The position numbers and the translations under genes are program-made. Positions 25,935 to 32,605 of a stretch of DNA of 64,000 bases are shown piece by piece (positions within the stretch are counted from its first letter, which is position 1; each line of letters opens with the position of its first letter). The notes under the pieces are model-generated. The model worked only from the letters and a program-made list of their open reading frames with translations, did not search any database and was not told the origin of the DNA. The DNA lies in assembly GCF_003719305.1 (NCBI RefSeq), contig NZ_RARC01000014.1, positions 92,585 to 156,584 of the forward strand. Reading direction: 5' to 3'. Source of the stretch: Mycolicibacterium stellerae. Lineage in GTDB: Bacteria; Actinomycetota; Actinomycetes; Mycobacteriales; Mycobacteriaceae.

Positions 25935-27493
25935 CCCCGCTCCCGTGGCTGCCGCTCCCACAACACGCCATCGCCGGCCGTAACGCCTTCCTGGATCAGC
26001 GTGCGCTTGAGGATCTTGTTGGTCGCCGTCTGCGGCAGTGCGTCGTTGACGCGAACGTATCTCGGCCAGGCCTTCGGCGACAGGTCGGGTTGCGATGCGA
26101 GGAATTCCTCGAACCGCTCGGGCGACAGGGAGGCTCCCGAGTTGACGACGACGGCCGCCATCACCTGGTCGCCGACGCGCTCGTCCGGGACGGCGTAGAC
26201 GGCCACGTGGTTGATCTCGGGCAGCCGCTGCAGGACCCGTTCGATCGGGCCCGCGGCGAGGTTCTCCCCGTCGACCCTCATCCAGTCGGCGGTGCGACCG
26301 GCGAGGTAGATCCAGCCGTCGGCGTCGCGGTAGGCCAGATCGCCCGACCAGTACATGCCGTGCCGCATCCGCTCCTCGGTGGCGGCGGGGTCGTTATAGT
26401 AGCCCGTGAAACCGCCGACCCCGTAGGTGTTGACCAGCTCACCGACCGCCTCGTCGAAGTTGGCCAGCGCGCCGTGCTCGTCGAAAACCGCTGGCGCACA
26501 TTCGGTCACGGTGTCGGCGTGGTACACGCTGACCCCCGGATATCCCTTGCCGATGGACCCCGGCGGACAGCCGTCTTCGCGCATGACGACGACGGCGAAC
26601 TCGCTCGAGCCGAAGCTGTCGACGACCTTGCAGCCGAATCGCCGCGCGAACTCGTCGACGTCGCGCTCGGTGGCCTCGTTGCCGAACGCCGACCGCAGCG
26701 TGTTGTCGGCGTCGTCTGGCTTCTCGGGTGTGCCCAACACCAGCGCCAGGGGCTTGCCGACGTAGTTCATGTATGTCGCCCCATAGCGGCGGACGTCGGG
26801 CAGGAACCGCGACGGCGAGAACTTCGCGGGCACCATCGTCGCCCCGCATGCGAGCGCGACCGCCCAGCCCGCCGCCACCCCGTTCGAGTGGAACAGCGGC
26901 ATCGACAAGTAGCACACATCGTCGGCGGTGAGCTCGAACCGTTCGGCCAGGCTTGCGCCGCACAGCACCGCCATCGCGTGGGCGAACCGCACCGCCTTCG
27001 GGTCACCGCTGGTGCCCGACGTGAACAGCATGACGACCGGATCCGCACCGGCTGCCTCGCTGTGCGGCTCAAGCGGTTTCGCCTCGGCGATCGCGTCGCG
27101 GTACACGGGGCCGTCGACGTCGAGCACCGTTGCCCCGCCGAGGTCGAGACCGTCGAGCAGCGGCATGTGCTCGGCGTCGATGAGCACCAGCTGGCAGTCC
27201 GACCGCTTGATGTCGGCAGCAAGTCCGTCGCCGCGCCGCGTGGTGTTGATGCCGCACAGCACGTACCCGCCGAGCGCGGCCGCCGCCATCGAACGCAGCA
27301 TCGTGGGCGTATTGCCCAGCAGCGCGCCGACATGCATCGGACACGTCGGGTCCGCGATCGCGATCAGCGCCGAGGCCTCGGCCGCCGCTTCGCCAAGATG
27401 CTCACGCCAGGTCCAGGTTCGATCCTCGTGCATCATCGCGATGCCGTCGTCGTCCATCCGCGACCGCAACAGCTGCTGCAGCGTCTCAAACAT
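25919..27493 (-). CDS. Acyl-CoA synthetase, FadD17-like
   Basis: 524-residue ANL-superfamily ligase that would activate a carboxylic acid as an acyl-AMP and then as the CoA thioester. The AMP-binding P-loop is LFTSGTSGDPKAV (about 165); FGSSEFAVVV and WSGDLAYRDADGWIYLAGR are the later core motifs, and the C-terminal catalytic Lys region is TNKILKRTL. Wording such as YGATYMNYVGKPL and WMRVDGENL follows M. tuberculosis FadD17, a KstR-regulon enzyme. It is the last gene of the minus-strand operon, overlapping the DUF35 gene by 8 bp, and probably activates the acid made by the neighbouring P450. Confidence 0.88.
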   Translation of the reverse strand: MFETLQQLLRSRMDDDGIAMMHEDRTWTWREHLGEAAAEASALIAIADPTCPMHVGALLGNTPTMLRSMAAAALGGYVLCGINTTRRGDGLAADIKRSDCQLVLIDAEHMPLLDGLDLGGATVLDVDGPVYRDAIAEAKPLEPHSEAAGADPVVMLFTSGTSGDPKAVRFAHAMAVLCGASLAERFELTADDVCYLSMPLFHSNGVAAGWAVALACGATMVPAKFSPSRFLPDVRRYGATYMNYVGKPLALVLGTPEKPDDADNTLRSAFGNEATERDVDEFARRFGCKVVDSFGSSEFAVVVMREDGCPPGSIGKGYPGVSVYHADTVTECAPAVFDEHGALANFDEAVGELVNTYGVGGFTGYYNDPAATEERMRHGMYWSGDLAYRDADGWIYLAGRTADWMRVDGENLAAGPIERVLQRLPEINHVAVYAVPDERVGDQVMAAVVVNSGASLSPERFEEFLASQPDLSPKAWPRYVRVNDALPQTATNKILKRTLIQEGVTAGDGVLWERQPRERGYRKR

Positions 27494-27896
27494 CGTTGTC
27501 CGGCCGGTAGCGCAACAGCGTGATTCCCGCGTCGGGCACGTCGCAGAACACCGGCGTCACCCGCATCCCGATACGGATGTCGTCGGGTTCGACGTCGACG
27601 AGTTCGGTGCTGACCCTCGGGCCGGCGTCCCATTCGACGACGGCCAGCAGCTGCGGCAGCTTCTCCGCCCACGGCGGGCCGGTCGGCCTGCGCGCGACCG
27701 TGTAGGTGTAGAGCGAGCCCGTGCCGTCGATCTCCCGCCACTCCAGGTCGTCGGCCAGCGTGCCAGGGGCGAGCGTCCGCGGGTAGAACACGTATTGCTT
27801 TGTCGACGGTGAGTACTGGATGAGAATTCGGTGCTCGCGCAACGCATCCCAGAACGGCTGCGACACCGGCGTCGGCTCAGGTAGCGGAACGCTCAT
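27486..27896 (-). CDS. DUF35 OB-fold protein without zinc-ribbon cysteines
   Basis: 136-residue protein of the DUF35 (OB-fold plus rubredoxin-like zinc ribbon) family that partners thiolase-like proteins. PFWDALREHRILIQY and the strand pattern YTYTVARRPTGPPW to LLAVVEW fit the family. The N-terminal ribbon, normally with four Cys, reads SPSTKQYVFYPRTLAPG and has none; the only Cys is near the C-terminus. In the steroid retro-aldolases a DUF35 domain binds the Ltp protein and is needed for activity, so this is the likely partner of the Ltp-like gene that it overlaps by four bases. Function beyond that is inference. Confidence 0.83.
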   Translation of the reverse strand: MSVPLPEPTPVSQPFWDALREHRILIQYSPSTKQYVFYPRTLAPGTLADDLEWREIDGTGSLYTYTVARRPTGPPWAEKLPQLLAVVEWDAGPRVSTELVDVEPDDIRIGMRVTPVFCDVPDAGITLLRYRPDNDV

Positions 27897-29098
27897 CGGT
27901 CACCGGCCAGGATCAGCGCGACCTGCTCGCTCATGATGCCGCCGTTGCCCGTGACGAAGGCCGTGTTGCAGTCGCGCACCTGCGCATCGCCCGAGCGGCC
28001 CATCACCTGGCGCGCACCGTCGACGACATGGTGCATGCCGCCCGCCATGCCTGCCTGCCCGTACGACAGCTGCCCGCCTGCCGTGTTGACCGGGAAGTCG
28101 CCGCGGAAGGTCAGGTCGTGCTCCGTCAGCCACTTCATGCCATCGCCCTTGCCGCAGAAGCCCGCGTCCTCGAGCGTCATCAGCACGGTGATCGTGTAGC
28201 AGTCGTAGATCGACGCCATGTCGACGTCTGCACGCTGCACTCCCGCCATCGCGAACGCCCGTTCCGCCGCGCGGGCGATCGGCGTGTGGATGAGGTCGTC
28301 GGCATATGTCGGCGTCTTGAACCGGATATGCTCGCCGAACCCCTTGATCCACACCGGGCGATGACGAGCACTGTGTGCCACGTCGGCGTTTGCGATCAGC
28401 ACGCCCGCGCCGCCCTGCACCCGCATGACCGTCTCGAGCATGTGGATCGGGTCGGCGATCACCGGGCTGTTCAGCACGTCGCCGACGGTGATCGGCTTGC
28501 CGTGGAACACCGCGCCGGGATGGGCGCAGGCGTTCTCGCGCTGATGAACCGCGATACGTGCCAACGCCGCTGCGTCGTAGCCGAATTCGTGCGCGTACCG
28601 CGCAGCGATCTGCGCGTAGGGGCCGTTCTGCCCGACGTTGCCGTACGGGATCTCGAACTCGGCCTGCGGCGAGCCGTAGTTGTTGCTCGACGCGCCGTAC
28701 CAGCTGAGCTGCCGCCCTGGCTTGGCCTCCGACCGCGGAATCTCGGTCGAGCCGGGCATGACGACGAGGACCGCGTCGCACTGACCCAGCTCGACGGCCG
28801 CGGCGGCCCGCCACACCATGCCTGCCGCGGTCGCACCGCCGAGGTCGACGCGGTCGCCGAAGTCCAGAGGCAGGCCGAGATATTCCGACAGCGTCGCGGG
28901 TGCGAACATGTTCGACTCGGCGATGCCATGTGTCGAAAGGCCGTTGACCACAGTGGGATTCACTCCGGCGTCCTCGATCACCATCTTCGCCAGCCGGGCG
29001 TATTGATCGAGCGTGAACGACGGCGGCCCGCTCTGCCGCTTCTCGGCGGGCAGTTCCGCGATCCCGACGATGGCCGCCTCGCCGCGCAGGCCCGTCAT
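27893..29098 (-). CDS. Thiolase-like lipid-transfer protein (Ltp/retro-aldolase type)
   Basis: 401-residue thiolase-superfamily protein of the SCP-x/Ltp group. AAIVGIAELPAEK at the N-terminus, the His-containing INTHGGQ-like stretch NTAGGQLSYGQAG, EDAGFCGKGDGMKW and the C-terminal VTGNGGIMS are family hallmarks. The segment where thiolases carry the nucleophilic Cys reads DLGGATAAGMVW, with no Cys. Ltp2-type proteins that cleave C-C bonds by retro-aldol chemistry also lack thiolase chemistry. It is flanked by a MaoC-type gene (ATGA overlap) and the DUF35 gene, the same set as ltp2-chsH2 in the M. tuberculosis igr operon. Specific substrate unknown. Confidence 0.85.
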   Translation of the reverse strand: MTGLRGEAAIVGIAELPAEKRQSGPPSFTLDQYARLAKMVIEDAGVNPTVVNGLSTHGIAESNMFAPATLSEYLGLPLDFGDRVDLGGATAAGMVWRAAAAVELGQCDAVLVVMPGSTEIPRSEAKPGRQLSWYGASSNNYGSPQAEFEIPYGNVGQNGPYAQIAARYAHEFGYDAAALARIAVHQRENACAHPGAVFHGKPITVGDVLNSPVIADPIHMLETVMRVQGGAGVLIANADVAHSARHRPVWIKGFGEHIRFKTPTYADDLIHTPIARAAERAFAMAGVQRADVDMASIYDCYTITVLMTLEDAGFCGKGDGMKWLTEHDLTFRGDFPVNTAGGQLSYGQAGMAGGMHHVVDGARQVMGRSGDAQVRDCNTAFVTGNGGIMSEQVALILAGDR

Positions 29099-29511
29099 GC
29101 CTCACCCCGCCGCGGCAGTGCGACGGTCGCGGTGCCAGGCATCAGCACGTCGTCGCCACGTTTGCAGAAGACGTCGACGTCGACGAGGCCGTCCGGCCGC
29201 TTCGCTGTGACGACGCCGCCAAACGTCAGCTCCTGGCCGGGCAGCGCGATCGCGCGGTTCTGCACCGAGAACGCCACCAGCCGCCCGTCGCCGCCGATCC
29301 AATCGGTGAGCGCCCGCGACAGCAGCGCCGCCTGCAGCGGGCCCTGCACGAGCACGTTGTCGTAGCCTTCACGGTCGCGTGCCCATTCCTTGTCGTAGTG
29401 GATGCGATGCCCGTTGTAAGTGGCGGCGCTGAAGAAGAACATCTGCGTCTCGTCGACGGCGACCGTCAGCGCGGGGATCGCGTCGCCCGTGTCGACGTCC
29501 TCGAAGTACAC
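29095..29511 (-). CDS. MaoC-type hydratase (hot-dog fold), second subunit
   Basis: About 139-residue MaoC/hot-dog protein. VYFEDVDTGDAIPALTVAV starts the fold, and YNGHRIHYD followed by NVLVQGPLQAALLS is the R-specific hydratase motif with catalytic Asp/His candidates. The GTG at 29511 is chosen: GAGGGA lies 6 nt upstream and the fold begins there. An ATG at 29616 overlaps the previous stop (ATGA), but the extra 35 residues are encoded across a long inverted repeat and look non-domain. With the preceding gene it probably forms a heteromeric enoyl-CoA hydratase like ChsH1-ChsH2. Confidence 0.83.
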   Translation of the reverse strand: MYFEDVDTGDAIPALTVAVDETQMFFFSAATYNGHRIHYDKEWARDREGYDNVLVQGPLQAALLSRALTDWIGGDGRLVAFSVQNRAIALPGQELTFGGVVTAKRPDGLVDVDVFCKRGDDVLMPGTATVALPRRGEA

Positions 29512-29522
29512 CTGCGTTCCCT

Positions 29523-29584
29523 CGCGAGCAGACGCAAAAGTACCCGTTTCCCCCTCCTCAGGGGTACTTTTGCGTCTGTTCGCG
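29523..29584. repeat. Long inverted repeat between two MaoC genes
   Basis: Arms 29523-29545 and 29562-29584 match at 22 of 23 positions; the inner 17 bp (CAGACGCAAAAGTACCC) are perfect. The loop is 16 nt and pyrimidine-rich. The hairpin separates the two MaoC-type genes and overlaps the 5' extension of the second if the ATG at 29616 is used. It lacks a T-run, so a classical terminator is unlikely. An inserted mobile palindromic element or an mRNA processing/stability hairpin is possible. Confidence 0.8.
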
Positions 29585-29612
29585 GGTATGTGGCTCGCGG
29601 GCATGTGGTGAG

Positions 29613-30116
29613 TCATGCGGGCCTGGCGATCATCGACGTCGTCGCCTCGGCGAGAAGCTCGCGGTGCTGGTTGCGGTACTCGGCTCGCCAGGTCACCAGC
29701 ACGAATCTGCCTGAGCGGCCGTCCTTTTCGACGATCGAGTCGACGGTGCGCGTCATCTCGACCTCATCGCCGTGATACGCGGGCAGGTGAAACACCGTGC
29801 TTTCGCCGCCAGCCATCCGTCGCGGGGCGCGCGGGAACGCCATGCTGCCCGTCACCGCACCCGACGATCCGTCGGGCCGCAGGCCTCCCAACGCCGCCAC
29901 CCCGAGGATCGCGTACTGCAGATACAGCGGCGGGCACACGATGTCGCGGTACCCGTGCCCTCGCGCATATACGGGGTCGAACCACAGCGGGTTGTGGTCG
30001 CCGACGGCGGCGGCCCAGCGCTGCCAGTCCCGTCGGTATACCTCGCCGGTAGCGACAGCGACGACCTGACCGATCGTCGCGGCGGACTCCGGGTCGACGA
30101 GGCTGTCGGCCGTCAT
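29613..30116 (-). CDS. MaoC/FAS1-type dehydratase domain protein, first subunit
   Basis: 167-residue hot-dog protein with the FAS1-like N-terminal dehydratase layout (VYRRDWQRWAAAVGDHNPLW, then a PPLYLQYAILG helix). It lacks the clear Y..H.D hydratase motif of its neighbour, as in two-subunit MaoC hydratases where one subunit is structural. It overlaps the upstream acyl-CoA dehydrogenase and the downstream gene start by four bases each, so subunits should be made in balance. Role: probably hydration of the enoyl-CoA made by the dehydrogenase pair, inferred from the igr-like order. Confidence 0.8.
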   Translation of the reverse strand: MTADSLVDPESAATIGQVVAVATGEVYRRDWQRWAAAVGDHNPLWFDPVYARGHGYRDIVCPPLYLQYAILGVAALGGLRPDGSSGAVTGSMAFPRAPRRMAGGESTVFHLPAYHGDEVEMTRTVDSIVEKDGRSGRFVLVTWRAEYRNQHRELLAEATTSMIARPA

Positions 30117-31132
30117 CGATTGGCCTTCCAGTCCATCTCGCCCTCAAGCCATTTCGCTGCGACGTCGGCGCCACCGCCGAGCGTGGACAAGATGCGAGCA
30201 CGCTCGGAGAACTTGTACAGGCCGGTGTCGACGACGTAGCCCATGCCGCCGTGCAATTGATGCGCGTCCAGGGTGATCTTCTTGACCTCGGCGGCGCGCA
30301 TCCGTGCGACGGCTGTCTCCCGCGTTGCGGCACGGCCCCGTCCGATCCAGAACACCGCCGACTGCGCGGCGAGCCGAGCCGCCGCCAAGGCGATATGCAT
30401 GTCGGCCACCAGGTGCTGCGCGGCCTGGAACGACGCGATGGGCCTGCCGAACTGCTCGCGCATCCTGGTGTAGTCGACGGTGCGATCGATCACCGCCTCG
30501 CCGACGCCGACCAGGTCCAGACAGTCAAGTGCCACAATCGCATTCGCGACTCGGCGCAGCTGTTCGTCAACGGCGGGCATCGGCTCGTCGACCACCACTT
30601 CGTCGAACCGGACCGTGGACGCCGCGAACCCGCCCATCATCGGCACGGGTTCGATGGTGACACCGGATGTCTTGGTGTCGACGGCGACGACGCCCGCGTC
30701 GGCGGTCGTGACGATCACGTCGGCGACATCCGCATCGGCGACGAACTCCGCGACGCCATTCAGCAGCCAGCGGTCACCGTCACGTCGCCCCCGCAACCGC
30801 GGCGTCACGTCGGACGCGTCGCGCGGATTGAACAGCGCACAGCTGCCACGCACCTCGCCGGAGGTCAGTCGAGGCAACCAACCCGACCCGACACCGAGAA
30901 AGTCGACGGCCATCGCCGCGTACACCGTGCTCTGAACGACTCTGGGACACAACGCTCTTCCCGCTTCGACGCAGAAGACGCCCACGTCGCCCAGGCTGCC
31001 GTCGATGACCAACCCGAGCACGCCCGCCTCGGCCAGCGTCTTCCACTGCGCGTCCGGCTCGAGTTCGGCGGCCAGCACTCCGCGGCACATCGCGGCCAGA
31101 TCGCGTTCGTCTTGAGAGGGAATCACTCGCAA
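30113..31132 (-). CDS. Acyl-CoA dehydrogenase, second subunit (FadE28-like)
   Basis: 339-residue acyl-CoA dehydrogenase-family protein, shorter than typical (about 380). The C-terminal FAD-contact motif MREQFGRPIASFQAAQHLVADM region and LHGGMGYVVD are retained, whereas the N-terminal half is diverged. Paired FadE genes in actinobacterial steroid operons encode alpha2beta2 enzymes (such as ChsE1-ChsE2) in which the smaller subunit completes the active site; this gene and the 375-residue one upstream fit that arrangement. Four bases separate it from the upstream gene's stop and it overlaps the MaoC gene start. The substrate is probably a steroid side-chain or related branched acyl-CoA. Confidence 0.84.
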   Translation of the reverse strand: MRVIPSQDERDLAAMCRGVLAAELEPDAQWKTLAEAGVLGLVIDGSLGDVGVFCVEAGRALCPRVVQSTVYAAMAVDFLGVGSGWLPRLTSGEVRGSCALFNPRDASDVTPRLRGRRDGDRWLLNGVAEFVADADVADVIVTTADAGVVAVDTKTSGVTIEPVPMMGGFAASTVRFDEVVVDEPMPAVDEQLRRVANAIVALDCLDLVGVGEAVIDRTVDYTRMREQFGRPIASFQAAQHLVADMHIALAAARLAAQSAVFWIGRGRAATRETAVARMRAAEVKKITLDAHQLHGGMGYVVDTGLYKFSERARILSTLGGGADVAAKWLEGEMDWKANR

Positions 31133-31136
31133 GGCG

Positions 31137-32264
31137 TCACCGACCGTACGACGGCATCTTGTGGCCGCGCTGGGCGATGACGTCGCGCAGCACTTCGTTG
31201 GTGCCGCCGCCGAACCGCATCAGCGGAGACACCCGGTACAGCCGCTCGAAGAAGTTCCCGATGCGAAGCCCGTCCGGCCCCAGCAGGTCGATCGCCAGGT
31301 CAGCGATCCGCTGCCGCAGCTCGCTGGTGAAGATTTTCTCGACGCTGACCTCGATGCTGGGAATGCGACCGCTGTCGAGCAGAGACGCCGCCTCGTAGCC
31401 CATCAGCTTGGCGACCTCGACGTCGGCCTCGGCCTGCGCGAGGCGCCTGCGGAACACCGGGTCAGGCGAGCCCGCCATCGCGATCAGGTCGTCGAGCGCG
31501 CGCCGCAGGTCGCCCGCGTTGGTCAACGCGCCGCGCTCGAGGTCCAGCGCGCCGGTGATGTAGGTCCACCCGGCGTTGACTTCACCGATCAGGTTCGTCA
31601 CCGGCACGCGCACGTCGTTGAAGAACGTCTCGTTGGTGCGGTATCCCGACCATGCGATCAGCGGGTGGATCTCGATACCTTGGCTATCCACCGGCACCGC
31701 GATGACCGAGATGCCGCGGTGCCGCGGTGCGTCGGGATCGGTTCGCACGCAAAGCCATTCGTGCGTCGACCGCTGGGCCCCGCTGTTCCAGATCTTCGAC
31801 CCGCTGATCACCCACTCGTCGCCGTCGCGGACCGCGCGGGTACGCAGGCTGGCCAGGTCCGTCCCGGCGTTGGGCTCGGAATAGCCGAGCGCAAACACGA
31901 TCTCGCCCCTTGCGATTCCGGGCAGAAACTCTTTCTTGTTCTGCTCGGTGCCGTGCCGCATGATCATCGGCGCGATCGAAGTCACCGTGAGGTCGGGGCC
32001 CGGCACACCGGCATACTCGAACTCGCTCATCAGCAGGTGCTGGTGCGTCGGGGTGAGGCCGAGGCCGCCGTACTCCGTCGGCCAGTTCAGCCCGAACCAG
32101 CCCTTCTCGCCGATCTTGCGGCGGAAGGCCGTCAGCTCGCCGCCCTGGTACTCGAGTCCGTGCTCGGCCATCTCGGCCTTCAGCGCCGGGGTGACGTTCT
32201 CTGCGAGGAACTGCCGCACCTCGCCAACCCATGCCCGCTGCTCGTCGTCGAGCTCGAAGTCCAC
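31137..32264 (-). CDS. Acyl-CoA dehydrogenase, first subunit (FadE29-like)
   Basis: 375-residue acyl-CoA dehydrogenase. MDFELDDEQRAWVGEVRQFL starts the helical domain; GLNWPTEYGGLGL, FALGYSEPNAGTDLASL (substrate and FAD contacts) and ISGSKIWNSGAQ form the middle beta domain; RFGGGTNEVLRDVIAQRG ends the C-terminal helical domain. It is first in the minus-strand operon and would introduce the alpha-beta double bond in the CoA-activated side chain, working with the smaller subunit downstream. The promoter should lie in the 341-bp region 32265-32605, which also serves the divergent purine permease. Confidence 0.87.
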   Translation of the reverse strand: MDFELDDEQRAWVGEVRQFLAENVTPALKAEMAEHGLEYQGGELTAFRRKIGEKGWFGLNWPTEYGGLGLTPTHQHLLMSEFEYAGVPGPDLTVTSIAPMIMRHGTEQNKKEFLPGIARGEIVFALGYSEPNAGTDLASLRTRAVRDGDEWVISGSKIWNSGAQRSTHEWLCVRTDPDAPRHRGISVIAVPVDSQGIEIHPLIAWSGYRTNETFFNDVRVPVTNLIGEVNAGWTYITGALDLERGALTNAGDLRRALDDLIAMAGSPDPVFRRRLAQAEADVEVAKLMGYEAASLLDSGRIPSIEVSVEKIFTSELRQRIADLAIDLLGPDGLRIGNFFERLYRVSPLMRFGGGTNEVLRDVIAQRGHKMPSYGR

Positions 32265-32396
32265 GCAGGCGACACTATCGAGAAGTCGTCCACGACAGCG
32301 AGCGAACGGGTGACGTCAACGCGGCTCGTCGAGCCCTTGTGATGAGCCATGCCATGTCGCCGGTGGCGCAGACCATGTGACGGGGAGCCCGCCTAA

Positions 32397-32413
32397 CAGC
32401 GAATTTTTCGCTG
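32397..32413. promoter_or_regulatory. Palindrome sAGCGAAnnnTTCGCTs, copy 2
   Basis: CAGCGAATTTTTCGCTG, 7-bp arms around a 3-bp centre, 193 bp upstream of the permease ATG. Its centre is 38 bp from copy 3, close to four helical turns, so paired dimers could sit on nearly the same face. Same layout as 18814-18830. The binding protein is unknown. Confidence 0.5.
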
Positions 32414-32434
32414 GTACTGAAAGGTCGACGAGTC

Positions 32435-32451
32435 GAGCGAAACTTTCGCTC
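32435..32451. promoter_or_regulatory. Palindrome sAGCGAAnnnTTCGCTs, copy 3
   Basis: GAGCGAAACTTTCGCTC, 8-bp perfect arms around one central base, 155 bp upstream of the permease ATG. It is the most symmetric of the three copies. No regulator gene is adjacent to the purine cluster, so the binding protein is probably encoded elsewhere. Confidence 0.5.
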
Positions 32452-32605
32452 AGAGGCGGGCGCTTAGAGTGCCGGCCATGTCGCGGCGGCGTTAGGCGTG
32501 AAGAACGTCCCGCCGGTGCGGGGCCGGCGACTGTTCGACGGTCGCGCATCGACGGCTCGCCTGCCTCGACATGCGAGATCGGAGAACCTGCCCGATCCTT
32601 GGTCA

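Larger units (their letters stand above)
32265..32605. other. Gene-free divergent region between side-chain operon and purine permease
   Basis: 341 bp without a convincing gene; the frames across it lack family sequence and ribosome sites. It must hold the promoters of the minus-strand FadE operon and the plus-strand permease. The recognisable elements are two 17-bp palindromes at 32397-32413 and 32435-32451, nearer the permease. I could not identify -10/-35 boxes or a KstR-like motif with confidence. Confidence 0.6.

Noticed and set aside
26090..27523. Long plus-strand frame opposite the FadD17-like ligase
   Set aside because: Low-complexity His/Arg/Val translation without motifs; the minus-strand ligase accounts for the open frame.
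27900..29105. Second 401-codon minus-strand frame overlapping the Ltp gene
   Set aside because: Same strand but shifted frame; Arg-rich translation without motifs, while the other frame has clear thiolase-family sequence.
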